A stretch of DNA of 64,000 nt from Halichoerus grypus (GCF_964656455.1 NC_135717.1:138894308-138958307), one strand, 5' to 3'; counted from the stretch's first letter, positions 23,690 to 35,934 are shown. Numbers and translations are program-made. Notes: generated by a model not told the origin, from the letters alone.

Positions 23690-24060
23690 TCGCATTTATA
23701 CTAATTAGGATAGACTAGCCTATGCAGCAGGAATAAATAACTAAACCTGAAATCTCTGTAGCTCAATGAAAAAAAGTGCATTTTTTTTCATGCTGCGTAT
23801 TCATCTGAAGGTAATGGTGTGCTCTGTTTCACACAGCCACTCGGTGACCCAAGCTGAGGGAGCCCCACCGTTATTTACCAGCACCATCTGGGCTATGTTA
23901 CATTTTCAGTCACAGCACTGTGATTTAGTTTTTCTGTCTCATTGGCTGGAAGCAGTCACTGAGCCCAGCAAACTGTATGGACCTGGAAGGAGAGGAGACT
24001 CAGATATGAGTAGCACTAGACATCTCTATCAGAGCATTTATGAAATCAGTGGTTATTTTT
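23690..24060. repeat. Ancient medium-reiterated repeat, family unknown
   Basis: The text GACTAGCCTATGCAGCAGGAATAAATAAC followed by a CTCATTGGCTGGAAGCAGTCAC phrase is typical of an old mammalian repeat related to the one at 19280-19690. The family could not be named. Confidence 0.35.
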
Positions 24061-24110
24061 AAAAATTGTTTTGAGTGTATAAAGCAGATACTGTTTAAAC
24101 TTTATCTGTG

Positions 24111-24743
24111 TTTTTTTTTTTTCACCGTATCATTATTTTTAATGTCCAGCATTTACAATACGAGGGCCAGAGCTTTCTCCCCAACTCAAGTTTATAAATT
24201 CTCAATTGGCTTGTGAGGCCAATAGGGATACTTCTTCTTGTCTAATTTGGTTTCTGGGAAGACTTCATTCAGGTCCTCAGCGGTCATCTGATCAAATGGA
24301 ATTATATTCCTCATCTTCTCCAGCTCTTTTTCATATTCCTCAATCCTGGCCTTTGAGAGAGACAAAAACTTGGCACAACTTTTCACATCTTCTTTTTCTT
24401 CAGCATCCACCTGAACAGTATATTTATCCTCTGGCACAGGAAACTTCAGGGCGTTAAACTTCTTCTCAAAGTCATCTACCAAACCAGCCTTTGCCACATT
24501 GGCTTTGTAGTAAGCCCAGTCGATAGCAGGTGGTTTCTCAGGGAGAGTATAGCCAATCTGGATGGTAAGTGTCTCATTCCAGGATTTCAAGGAGTTAGCA
24601 ATGGCCTTCTGGTTTCTGGATATGATCTCCCCGAAAGCTACCCAGTCAATGGTTTTTAGAGCAAGTCTTCACGCAGCCATCTTGAGATCCTTCACCGACT
24701 CCGACGGCCCAGAGTCCACAGCAGCAAGGAACGGAACTGGGTC
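24111..24743 (-). pseudogene. ATP5PD: Processed pseudogene of ATP synthase subunit d
   Basis: The parent gene encodes subunit d of the mitochondrial F1Fo ATP synthase, which helps build the peripheral stalk joining F1 to Fo. This copy reads on the minus strand from ATG at 24680 to TAA at 24192 without introns. The product-like text includes [40 protein letters not shown] and [12 protein letters not shown], diagnostic of the family. Codon 4 is TGA (24669-24671), where the family has arginine, consistent with CpG decay of CGA. After ETLT the copy reads IQIGYT before LPE, one residue longer than the family; this fits two small insertions that restore frame. A 63-base leader precedes the ATG. After the stop come an ATTAAA signal at 24138-24143 and a poly(A) (T run from 24111). 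The duplication CTTTA(T/C)CTGTG lies at 24100-24110 and 24744-24754. A product is unlikely unless translation starts internally. Confidence 0.96.
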
Positions 24744-24754
24744 CTTTACCTGTG

Positions 24755-25215
24755 TTTTTGATGATAAAACCTTTTTAGAGGTATGACTGTCCTCTCCTTT
24801 GCTTTGGCAGAATCTAGAATACAAAGTAGGAGAATATCGTGTTTTAATTAATGTATTTTAATATACTAAAATGATATTTATATTATATAAGATATTTACA
24901 GGCATCTTAAATTGTTTTCCCAGATTGAGTACTGGGAAAGTGGTTTGCCTCTGTGCCGCTTACTGGGTTATTTCTTCTCATCACTGATTTGAATTGAATG
25001 ATCATCTTTGTATACGAAATGCTCATGTTTTTTTTAAGCACCTGGTAGGGAAAAACATTACCTTTTTTTTTCCATGAAATTTTCTTACTATTTGTATACA
25101 TTTAACCTTCAAGTGAATTTTAGAATCATTTTCTCAGCCTAAAATTTCTGAAAAGATGCATGAAGTGGTTGTACCTCATCAGTATTATGCATGATTAGTA
25201 GACAGCCTTGAAACT
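24755..25215. other. Unassigned sequence
   Basis: No element or coding signal was recognised between the ATP5PD pseudogene and the MIR at 25221. Confidence 0.4.
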
Positions 25216-25220
25216 ATTTT

Positions 25221-25410
25221 TCGTGGAGTCAGATTCCTGGGTTCTAATCTCAGCTTTGCCACATATAGCCATTTGACCTTGGGAAAATACTAGACTCTGT
25301 ATCTCAGTCTCCTGATCTCTGACATATCGATGATAATATCATCTACCTTAAAGGGATATTATAAAGGTGAAGGGTTAGTATTTGTAAAGCTCTTAGTACA
25401 ATGTTTGATA
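25221..25410 (+). repeat. MIR element
   Basis: The order CGTGGAGTCAGATTCCTGGGTTCTAATC, CAGCTTTGCCACATATAGCC, TTTGACCTTGGGAAAATAC and GTAAAGCTCTTAGTACAATG follows MIR in sense orientation. Confidence 0.82.
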
Positions 25411-26485
25411 TTTTGTGTTAGTGGTTTTTTAAATGTAAATGAAGTAAATGAAAAATGTAATGCTGGACTACAGTAGAAATATGTGAGGTTTTTGAGAGTA
25501 CTATGTAAGAAGAAATATATTTGTTCACATAGGAGGAAAAAGACATCATGTGTGAATATAGGCAGCATTGTTCTTCCTAGTGTTGGTTTTCAGGGCAGAT
25601 GAACCATCATTGTACCTGATGTGATGTGTGAGGTCATCTGAGATTAGAACACTTGATATTCCTGAAGAAACATTAAAATTCCTATCAGGAGACCCATACA
25701 TTCTGGGAGAAAGCTTACCCCACTCCCACCCTCAAAGCATTGTTCTTCATAGTAAAGCTTGCTTCTAGAGGTCTGTAAGTACCCATCTTCAGAAGAAATA
25801 AAGTTGTAGGTTGTGAATTTTTTAAATCAAAGATAGCAGTTCCTTAAAAAAATTGTGTGCAGGCAATCATATATATTATTCTGAATGTTTTACTTTTATG
25901 TCTCTTTGTTGGGGTATGCTAGAAGTTTTTTGTGATTGTAATGTTGTTTAAATATAGGGTTTTTAAAAATCAGACTTTATATTTGAAGAATGAGATCTGC
26001 AAAGGCATAGCAAGATCTGACTAATGTCCATTATAAATTAATATTAAAATATGGAGGTGTATGAACTGAAATATGGATAAACTATTTACATTGCCAACTG
26101 AAACATCACATGAATCATCTCATTTTAAAATGTTAGAAATCCTTTGCCTCCCACTGCAATAGCAAGAACTATAGGAGATGAACTATTTATTGCTGTGCTA
26201 GCGCAGAGCAATATACGTTTTTTATTACAGAATCAGGGAACAGTCCTCTGAGATTCTTACTGAAGTAGAATGGAGTGAATTTTTATTGATTTGTTATTTC
26301 ATTAAAGGCATCATTTTACCCTCTTGCTCTCTTGTAGTATGAGTGTTCAATAAATAATACATTCTCTCATACATGTTGCCATCGAAGAATTTGTTTGGCT
26401 CAGAATAAGCCAGGTGTTTCTGTTTCAGCCACTGTTCTGGCTTCTCTGTTGTTTCGCATACCTGGACTGGTACTTCTTAATTGTT
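25411..26485. other. Repeat-poor unassigned sequence
   Basis: About 1.1 kb without recognised repeats. It leads into the CpG-elevated block at 26490. Confidence 0.4.
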
Positions 26486-26489
26486 TTGT

Positions 26490-26900
26490 GTGATAGGAGT
26501 TCAGGTTGTGAGATGGAAGGTAGTCTGGGTCAGCAGCTGGATGCCCTGTGCTCGGTGGCCAGGTCACGGACACGTGCTGCTCGCACTGTCCCTGGCTGAG
26601 GTTTGCTGATGGTGACGGACCCCTGCCTGTTGTGCCTCCCTCGTAACTGATCGATGGAATCCACCTCAGAATGATGGTCGGTAGCCAGGCCTGACAGCAA
26701 CCAGATGTAAAAGCAGCTTTGCCAGTGAGAAACTCATTTCGTGGTCTGATTCAGCAGGGAGCGTGGCTGTGACGCGAGCTATATTTTCATAATCCAGAAA
26801 ACAAGTGACAAGACAGGTCTTTCCAGAGAGGATTATTTATATATTTCAGCCATGGTTCCTTTTGGTTTTAATTAGAAATACTAGCAACGCCACTTTTAGA
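26490..26900. promoter_or_regulatory. CpG-elevated unique block, possible regulatory element
   Basis: Roughly a dozen CpG dinucleotides are packed between about 26550 and 26895 (for example CACGGACACGTGCTGCTCGC and TGACGCGAGC), in surroundings that are nearly CpG-free. The block is not part of any repeat I recognise. A TTTTAATTAGAAATAC stretch with a TAATTA homeodomain-type core lies at its right edge. It could be an enhancer or a weak promoter. It is too short and CpG-poor for a classical CpG island. Confidence 0.3.
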
Positions 26901-27032
26901 TTGTTCTGGTAGGCCTGAAAAGGAAGGCAAGAGGAGACAGTTTTAAAATGATACATAGTAGGATATCAGTGAGTTTTTCGCTGAAGTCAGGATTAAATTA
27001 GAAAGCATCTTTGGTTATTTCCTGAAGTCCAG

Positions 27033-27152
27033 TCCTCTGTGAAACTACTGAGCTCTGTACTGGAACTGCCTGATGAAAATGCATCTAAATGGGAGGGACT
27101 ATACTTCTCCCCTGTCAGGTCTGACGTTGCCCCAGTTCAAGCCTTTCTTCAG
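27033..27152 (+). other. Candidate 120-nt exon, phase 0 at both ends
   Basis: A strong donor, CTTCAG|GTAAGG, is seen at 27152/27153. The frame ending at that CAG is open from 26997. An acceptor-like GGTTATTTCCTGAAGTCCAG ends at 27032. Splicing there would make a 40-codon exon in phase 0 at both ends. The translation includes SSVLELPDENASKWEGLYF and SPVRSDVAPVQAFLQ, which I do not recognise. No in-frame ATG is present, so it would be internal. It may be a rare cassette exon, an exon of a non-coding transcript, or chance. Confidence 0.28.
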
Positions 27153-27159
27153 GTAAGGA

Positions 27160-30100
27160 GTATGGATTACGGAGAGGGGTACGTGATTTGTACTATGGGG
27201 ACTGCATTAAACTAGGGGTCAGATTTTTATTGTCAGATAAGAAATTTTTGGACAGGATATGTTCATTTTTATTCGTAGTATCCCATTTAGTCCTTCCCTC
27301 TCACTCTCATTAGAACCTTAGTTTACTGTTTTCTGTACTTGACCCCTAACACAGCTTGGCCCACACTAGAAGAATATGACTGACTACAGTGAGTGTACTT
27401 CTCTTCAAAGATGTGTTTGTAATGATGGGCCACTCTGGGACCCTACTTAGTACAAATCACCTTTCATTTTCCAAAAGGTGGTCAATGTTGGATTTAGGTA
27501 GTAGTTTTAAATGAAAGGTCATTTTACTTTCTACTTTAGCTTTCAAATTTAACATGATTCTTAAAAGGGCCATGGCATTATACCCTTTATAAAATAATGC
27601 ATATTTCAATTACCAAAAAGCACTTTTGAACAAAATGTATATTTTGAAGCTACACTGTGAATTGTGCATGATTTTCATTAGGCTTTAAATACATAAATAC
27701 CTTAGGTCATGACTCCTTCAACATTTGAATTCTTTTTGGATTGCACAAAGGACGTGCAAGTGATGCTAACACATGCATGGTGACACAGAACTGAGAAAAC
27801 GGAGAAGGCAGAGGAATATCTGCAGCCAGGTATTGAGAACGAAATCAGTATTTTGATCCTTATTTCATGTGTTTGTGCTGTTTACTGTCAGTTTAAAGGC
27901 CTGCACATTCTCCCAAACTAAAAGCAATAAGAGGTGAAAAGATATTTGAAATAAGAAATGTTAGTAAGAGGTCTCTAATGCCAAGTCAATAAACATTATA
28001 ATCATGAGCTGTATTCCTTATTAATATTGGTTTACAATTTCCATTTACTTGTTAATGGTCTCTTGGTACTGCCTTGGATTCCATATTTTTAATTTGATAG
28101 CATTTACTGTTTTTTTAATATAAAAGTAATAAATCATCATGTTAAAAACTTCAGAAAATATGTTCAGTAAAAATTTAATGAAAAGCATTTGTAGGAAGAT
28201 GATACATGATGAGATTTGCTTCAAAATAATTTTAAATGAGAAAAGAAGTGGGATCTAGCTGAAACTGTATTGGCCATGATAACTTTGGGTACACAAATTC
28301 ATTATGCTGTTTGCTTCACTTCCTTATCCTTTGAAAATTTCTCTAAGTAAAAGTAAAAACACCTCTCCTTCCACTTCTCAGAGATAACTGTTTCTTCTAT
28401 GCACATATACATATTCATGAAAACACACTTACGCATACACTTTTCAATTTAAACAAAATTGGCACCCCCGCAGGTGATGGATCCAATACAGACTCCAGTA
28501 GAGACTCTGAGTCTGGTAGAGACCAGGTTGCTCTTCTTAAATGTCCTTGGCAGGGTCATGTGCAAAGCATCCATTTCAAGTTTGTTGACTTGTCATTGGG
28601 TGGTCAGGTTTGGTGAGGAAGTGACTTGTGTACTCAATTATGAGGGTTCAGCCCCCAAATACAATGAACTGCTATGTACATTGACACTAAACTATGGGTA
28701 AAACAGAATTTGCTTGTGGTTAGACAGCTTGCATATCTTTCCATAGGATATGTGGAAAAAAGAAAAAGCAGGGAGGCTACCTCATTTTCATCCCCTCTTC
28801 CTTTGTACTGTTTACTTCCTCTTCCTCTGAAAGAAATGGAGGGAAAACTGAGTAGAACCTCAGAATGTTTAACTCTGAGAGTGAGGACTGAAAGAACTGG
28901 ACTGCCACCTGCCCCCCCGTCCCCAGCCCCTCCAGTGTCCTCCACCCCAAGTCCTAGCATGTGTCAGTTTCATATGTACAAGTTCTTTTCCATCATGCAG
29001 GCAATAAAAAGGTATTTTCTGAAACAAAATTTCCAGAACAGATCCTTAGGTAACATGACTTGAGGGATCCTCTAGGTGCTAAGTGTTCCAGAATGATAAT
29101 CCCTATAAAGACATTTAATTATAAATCTCTTATTTGCTTCAAGAGTATCTAAACTATTTTTTACCTTGGTCCTTAGAAGAAATTCATAGGCTTTCAACTT
29201 TGCACGAATGGCTTTATCTTCTGGAGGTATGTGAGAAGCATTCTTGGTACAGTTGGCCCTCATCTACACTAATTTTCAGAACACTGGAAATAGGTATAGG
29301 TCCAGGTGTGGAGAAGAATCACATCGATTAGGGGAAATTCATTTCCATTCATGAAGAAAATAGTTGCATAATTTTAAAATCCTTTTCTCAGTACAACTCA
29401 TGTTCTTAGGACTAGCCTTCCTTTGCATGGGTAGTTGTTTTTGAATATTTTTTTTCAGTACATTAGGCAAATATAGAGTTCTCACCATGCTGAGTATACC
29501 ATTCCAGATACCATGAATTCTGTTCACGCCTATTTATCTTAAACATTTATCTTTATTAACATTTGTGTGTTATTGTATTCTTTCTACACTGTGATAATAA
29601 AATTTGATGTAACACTTGTGAAGCGGTTCTGGGCACTGAGCTCTCATGGCAAGACACAAGAGAAAAGGGAAGTATGATGCTAAGAGAACGGTTTACACTG
29701 CAAAAGCATCAGTGAGTTGCATTGTAGAATTTTGGAGCAAACAAGATTTGTGTGTATCTTTGACAGAGTCAGTGACCCATGTTTGTTCATGCTATAGGAC
29801 AGGAACTTAGAATATTTTAAAGTCTAACCTGGGCTTTTAAAGCCCTATACTTTTAGATTAGGATTTATTACGAATTCTACTCTCAGGTTAGTTGCCAGCT
29901 TGGTTTGTGGCTGGGACATGACATCACTGCACAAACAAAATTTATGATTAGTGATGTTTTTCATTAATGCCTACTTTAAAAATCTGTGCTTGGTTGACTA
30001 CAATTAAAAATTGAGTGATATTTAGTTTTAGTATTGTTATATCCTATCGTATTTTATATTGACTTCTGCTGTAATTCCATAGGTGTTCTTCTAATATCAG

Positions 30101-30249
30101 AAGATATGGCAACATTTAGTAAAAATCTTAATATTTCCTCTAAATATCATTTCATTTTGTAATTGTTTTGTCTACTTGTATTTCAATTTCCCAACTTAGA
30201 CCCTGTAAGAAATTATTAAAATTATCATGTACTTTAAATTTTCAGTTGT
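27160..30249. other. Repeat-poor unassigned 3 kb
   Basis: No SINE or L1 was recognised. A vaguely repeat-like phrase, TTTCTTCTATGCACATATACATATTCATG, lies near 28390. The 129-residue open frame at 28674-29063 and the opposing 108-residue frame at 28634-28960 overlap in sequence with no recognisable domain or splice context. Confidence 0.4.
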
Positions 30250-30266
30250 TATATGATAACATTTCT

Positions 30267-30461
30267 TTTTTTTTAAAGATTTTATTTATTTATTTGACAG
30301 AGAGACACAGTGAGAGAGGGAACACAAGCAGGGGGAGTGGGAGAGGGAGAAGCAGGCTTCCTGCCGAGCAGTGAGTCCGATGCGGGGCTCGATCCCAGGA
30401 TGCTGGGATCGTGACCTGAGCTGAAGGCAGATGCTTAACGACTGAGCCACCCAGGCGCCCC
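30267..30461 (-). mobile_element. Carnivore SINE, well preserved
   Basis: The antisense tail TTTTAAAGATTTTATTTATTTATTTGACAG leads to the head end GAGCCACCCAGGCGCCCC. A perfect 17-bp duplication, TATATGATAACATTTCT, lies at 30250-30266 and 30462-30478. It is probably a recent insertion. Confidence 0.96.
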
Positions 30462-30689
30462 TATATGATAACATTTCTGTTGAAAAGTTTCACTGATTCC
30501 CGGACCCAGGTGAAAAATAGCAAAATATTTTTGAAACATATTGCCAAACCAAAGTGAGACACTCTTTTGGCCAGCTCCTGCAAGGTCAACAGACCTAGAC
30601 TATTCCCCACATTAAGTTGGTAGCTTGCTAAACTTAAGTGTTTGAATTACTCCTTGGAAATAAAGAATTTCCATTATTTCAAAAGGATT

Positions 30690-33600
30690 GATTTTTTTTC
30701 TTCAAGTTTTTATTTAAATTCCAGTTAGTTAACATACAGTATAACGTTAGTTTCAGGTGTAGAATTTAATGATTCATCACTTAGATACAACACCTTGTGC
30801 TCATCACAACAAGTGCACTCCTTAATGCCCATCACCCATTTAACCCATCCCCCGCCCACCTCCCTCCATCAACCCTCAGTTTGTTCTTTATATTTAAGAG
30901 TCTGTTTCATGGTTTGCCAGTCTCTTCCCCCCGTTTTCCTCTGTTCTGTTAAATTCCACATATGCATGAAATCATACAGTATTTGTCTCTCTCTGACTGA
31001 CTTGCTTAGCATAATACTCTCCAGCTCCATCCACGTTGTTACAAATGGTAAGATTTCATTCTTTTTTATGATTGAGTAATATTCCTGTGTGTGTGTGTGT
31101 ATGTGTGTGTGTGTGTATGTGTACCACATCTTCTTATCCATTCATCAGCTGATGGACATTTGGGCTCTTTTCCATAGTTTGGCTATTGTTGATAATGCTG
31201 CTATAAACATCAGGGTGTATGTATCCCTTCGAATCAGTATTTTTTTTATCCTTTGGGTAAATACCTATGAGTGCGGTTGCTGGATTGTAGTGTAGCTCTA
31301 TTTTTAACTTTTCTGAGGAACCTCCATACTGTTTTTCAGAGTGGCTACACCAGGCTGCATTCTCACCAACAGTGTAGGAGTGTTCCCCTTTCTCCGCATC
31401 CTCACCAACATCTGTTGTTTCCTGTGTTGTTAATTTTAGCCATTCTGACAGGTGCAAGGTGGTATCTCATTGTGGTTTTGATTTGTATTTCCCTGATGAT
31501 GAGTGATGTTGGGTATCTTTTCTTGTGTTTGTTGGCCATCTGTATGTATTCTTTGGAAAAATGACTGTTCATGTCTTCTGTCCATTTTTTAACTGGATTA
31601 TTTGTTTTTTGGGTGTTCAGTTCTCTAAGTTCTTTATATATTTTGGATACTCACCCTTTATTAGCTATGTCATTTGCAAATATATTCTCCCATTCACTTG
31701 GTTGCCTTTTAGTTTTGTTGATTGTTTTCTTTGCTATGCGGAAGCTTTTTATTTTGATGAAGTCCCAATAGTTTATTTTTGCTTTTGTTTCCCTTGCCTC
31801 AGGAGATGTATCTAGAAAAAAGTTGCTGTGGCCAGTGTCAGAGAGATTACTACTTGTATTCTCCTTTAGGATTTTGATGGTGTCCTGTCTCACTTTTAGA
31901 TCTTTTATCCATTTTGAGTGTTTTTTTTTTTTTTTGTATGATGTAAGAAAGTGGTCCAGTTTCATTTTTCTGCATATTGCTGTCCAGTTTTCCTAACACC
32001 ATTTGTTGAAGAGACTATCTTTTTCCCATTGGATATTTTTGTCCTGCTTTGTCGAAGATTAGTTGACCATATAGTTGTGGGTCCAAATTTAGGTTTTCTG
32101 TTCTGTTCCATTGATCAGTGTGTCTGTTTTTGTGCCAGTACCATACTGTCTTGATCAATACAGCTTTGTAATATAACTTGAAGTCTGGAATTGTGATGCT
32201 TCTAGCTTTTCTTTTCTTTTTCAAGATCACTTTGGCTATTGGGCGTCTTTTGTAGTTACATACAAATTTTAGGATTGTTTGTTCCAGCTCTGTGAAAAAT
32301 GCTGTTGGTAATTTGATAGGGATTGCATTAAATGTGTAGATTGCTTTGGGTAGTACTGATGATTTAACAATATTTGTTCTTCCAATCCATAAGCATGGAC
32401 TGTTTTTCCACTTCTTTGTGTCATCTTCAATTTCTTTCATCTGTCTTTTGTAGTTTTCAGAATATAGATCTTTTACCTCTTGGGCTAGGTTTATTCCTAG
32501 GTATCTTATTATTTTTGGTGAAATTGTAAATGAGATTGATCCGTTGATTTCTTTTTCTGCTGCTTCATTATTGGTGTATAGAAATGCAACAGATTTCTGT
32601 ATCCTGTAACTTTACTGAATTCGAGTATCAGTTCTAGCAATTTTTTGGAGAATCTTTTGAGTTTTCTATATATAGTATCATGTCATCTACAAATAGTGAA
32701 AGTTTGATTTCTTCCTTGCTGATTTGTATGCCTTTTATTTCTTTTTGTTGTCTGATTACTGAGGTTAGGACTTCTAGCACTATGTTAAATAACAGTGGTG
32801 AGAGTGGACATCCCTGTCTTGTTCCTGACCATAGAGGAAAAGCTCTCAGTTTTTCTCCATTGACGATGATACTAGCTTTGGGTTTTTTGTATATGGCCTT
32901 TATGATGTTGAGATAGATTACCTCTATCCTCAACTTTGGTGAGGGTTTTTATCATGAATGGGTGTTGTACTTCGTCAGAAGCTTTTTCTGATCTACTGAG
33001 AGGATCACATGGTTTTTATCCTTTCTTTTATTAATGTGGTATATCACAGTGATTGATTTGCAAATATTGAACCACCTTGCAGCCCAGGGACAAATCCCAC
33101 TTGATCGTGGTAAATGATTCTTTGAATGTATTGTTGGATTTGATTTGCTAGTATTTTGTTGAGAATTTTTGCACCCACCTTCATCAGGGGTACTGGCCTG
33201 TAGTTGTCTCTTTTAGTGGAGTCTGTCTGTTTTTGGAATCAGAGTGCTGGCTTCATAAAATGTTTGGAAGTTTTCCTTCCTTTTCTATTTTTTGGAATAA
33301 TTTCAGAAGAATAGGTATTAACTCTTCTTTAAATGTTTGGTAGAATTTCCCTAGGAAGCCATCTGGCCCTGGACTTTTGTTTGCTGGGAGATTTTTGATT
33401 ACTGATTCAATTTCTTTGCTGTTTTTCAGTCTTTTCCAGTTTTCTATTTCTTCCTGTTTCAGTTTGGTAGTTTATGTTTCCAGGAATTTATCCATTTCTT
33501 CCAGATTGTCCAATTTGTTAACATATAATTCTTCATAATATTCTCTAATTTGCATTTCTTTGGTGTCGTTTGTTACTTCTCCTCTCTCATTTGTGATTTT

Positions 33601-34210
33601 ATTTTTTGGGGTCCTTTCTCTTTTTGATAAGTCTGGCTAGGGGTTTATCAATTTTATTAATTTTTTCAAAGAAGCAGCTCCTGGTTTCATTGATCTGTTC
33701 TACTGTTTTTTTTTTGTTTTTTTTTTAGTTTCTGTATCATTTATTTCTGCTCTAATCTTTATTATTTCCCTTCTCCTGCTGTCTTTAGGCTTTGTTTTTT
33801 GTTCTTTTTCTAGTTTCTTTAGGTGTAAGGTTAAGTTGTTTATTTGAGATTTTTCTTCTTGTAGTAGGCCTGTATTGTTATATACTTACCTCTTATGACC
33901 TCTTTTCCTGTATCCCAAAGGTTTTAGACCATCAAGTTTTCATTTATTTCCATGTATTTTTAAAATATATTCTTTAATTTCCTGGTTGACCTATTCATTC
34001 TTTAGTAGCATGTTGTTTGACCTCCATGTATTTGTGGTCTTCCCAGATTTTTTTCTTGTGGTTGACTTCAAGTTTCATAGTATGGTCAGAAAATATGCAT
34101 GGTATGATCTCAATCTTTTTTTACTTGTGGAGTCCTGATTTGTGATCTAGTGTGTGATCTATTCTGGAGAATGTCCCATATGCACTTGAAAAGAATGTGT
34201 ATTCTGCTGC
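30690..34210 (-). mobile_element. L1, antisense: 3' UTR and most of ORF2
   Basis: Read on the minus strand, this is L1 from the late endonuclease part of ORF2 (near 34200) through reverse transcriptase to the 3' UTR (30690). The RT box appears as [15 protein letters not shown] in the fragment at 32634-32933. Other pieces include [15 protein letters not shown] and, at 32015-32440, [16 protein letters not shown]. The reading frame is broken into many fragments, so the element is dead. ORF1 and the first part of ORF2 are missing, because the 5' part at 34211 joins directly to late-endonuclease sequence. Confidence 0.92.
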
Positions 34211-35490
34211 TTTGGGATGAAACACTGCAGTGGGCAGTGTTTGGACCGTGGCCAGTGTGTGGCAAGCTTTAACTAGGTGTGCTCTTGTCTGCTTGTTAAA
34301 TGAGACCTGATGCCACTTCCACTAGAACCGAAGTCTTGCAGAACTTTATGGTCCGTAGACATGGTTCATGTAGGGGGTTTGTGCTGGTCTTCTGGGGAAG
34401 GGGCCCTCTGCACTGACCCTTAGGCACACTTGTTTAAGAAAAGCAGTACCAGTAGAGTGCACAGGGGCAGGATTAGTGTAAACAGGTTAGGCAGCCATTG
34501 TTAGGCAGCTGTGCTGTTTACTGAAGTTAGTTTATGCTGAGTGCCTGGCTGAAATGGCACCAGCCAGCTCCTTTGTCCCCCGGAAAGGGGACTCAGTGCT
34601 TGCTGCTCTCAGAGAAGCACTCCCAGAAGATTGAATAATTTCCCGTTGTGCATCCCAGGCATTTTTCAGATCACGGTTTTCATGCTCTCCGTCTCCAGGT
34701 TGCTTGCCTGCTTGGAGCAGTGCAGTGCACTTTGGGCTCTATCCCAGCCAGACTTGCTGACTTTTAAAACTCCATACTTTAGGGGCCTGGTGTGGTGGGG
34801 ACCTGTGCTGGACTTCTGGGGGAGGGTCTCACTGCACTGGGTTGGATTCAGGTTTGGCTGAGAACTGGCAGTTGGCAGTCATGCCAGAGCACAGGGGCAT
34901 GGGATTTGGAGCAGCAGGTTAAATAGCCAGTGTTCTGGTTAGCTGCCTTCAGCAGTTGTTTCTGCTCCTGTGCCTGTGCTGAGGGGTGGGGGAGGGTAAT
35001 GGCACCCACAGGTTCCTTTATCCCCAGAGAGGCGTCTCTCTGAATGCTGCCTCTCACAGATGCAGGGAGAGTCTTTCTCTGTGCCCCTTAGGCGATCCTC
35101 AGATGGTGCTGTCTGCCGAGGGGTTGTTTGTCTGACTTCTCTCCAGGAGTAGGGCAGTGTCCTGAGGGCTTTATACCAGACAAGCCTGCTGACCTCTAAC
35201 ACTCAAGTCTTTGAGCTCTGCTGGTTGCAAAAACTCAGGAAAATCAGTCCCTCTCATTTTCCCAGCCAACAGCTTTGGGGGAAATGCTCCCCTTGTACAT
35301 AATCCTATGTGCTCCATTCGCTCTCACCTTTCTCCAAGACCAGGGCTCCCTCCCCTCTGCTGCACCTGCAATCTGTTTCTCCTCCAAAGCACATTTCCCC
35401 ATGTCCTACCTTCCTCCATGTGGCATCTTCTCTCCTAGTTGCGCAGTTTGTTCTGTCAGTCCTCAGGTTACATTACATATACTCCACATA
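34211..35490 (-). mobile_element. Probable L1 5' region with two long imperfect repeats
   Basis: The GC content rises and the ORF2 match stops. Two stretches, about 34370-34770 and 34790-35200, share an order of phrases: GTGCTGGTCTTCTGGGG against GTGCTGGACTTCTGGGGG, GTGCACAGGGGCAGGATT against GAGCACAGGGGCATGGGATT, and TTTGTCCCCCGGAAAGGGG against TTTATCCCCAGAGAGGCG. I read it as the 5' UTR of the L1 at 30690-34210, joined after an internal deletion. This is inferred from position; an unrelated repeat is possible. Confidence 0.5.
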
Positions 35491-35519
35491 ATGGGAAGAA
35501 GAAAGGTCAGGTGAGCATA

Positions 35520-35640
35520 TAACCATTTCTTCTAAGAGCAGTGGCACATAACAGTTCTTCTAGGTTCCATTAGCCAGAGATGTGTCATAAGGTCACACCT
35601 AGATGCAAGGGAGGCCGGGAAGTGTCTCTAGCTATACAGT
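35520..35640. repeat. Ancient medium-reiterated repeat fragment
   Basis: The text CCATTAGCCAGAGATGTGTC followed by GGTCACACCTAGATGCAAGGGAGGCCGGGAAGTG follows the same wording as the old repeats at 19280 and 23690. The family was not named. Confidence 0.4.
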
Positions 35641-35934
35641 TGTTTACCTATTTAATTTGCAACTTTTAATTTGAGATTTCTGCTATTTAAGGAAGAAAGG
35701 GATGATGCATATTCATGAAAAACCAGTGGTCTCTTCCAGAGATACTGTGTGCACTATTCAGTCAATGCTTTGGATGAATCCAAGCTACTGGTTATGATAC
35801 TCACTGGGCCTGAGGAATATCATTTTATCATCTATTATAATTGGTAGATGCAGAAAGATTGCATTCAAGAAAGTGACTGGGTATCATCTTAAATGTTGAC
35901 ATGGGCTACGTGGGGGATAACAGCAAGGACTGTT

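Noticed and set aside
28634..29063. Overlapping 108- and 129-codon frames on opposite strands
   Set aside because: The composition is low-complexity Pro/Ser/Leu in the shared region. No recognisable domain or convincing splice sites were seen.
31651..32933. Several protein-like minus frames with a reverse transcriptase motif
   Set aside because: They are fragments of a dead L1 ORF2, reported as one mobile element rather than as genes.
34631..35514. Cluster of open frames with Pro/Ser/Cys-rich translations
   Set aside because: The GC-rich text is best explained as the L1 5' region. The frames are short, overlap in several phases and lack domains.
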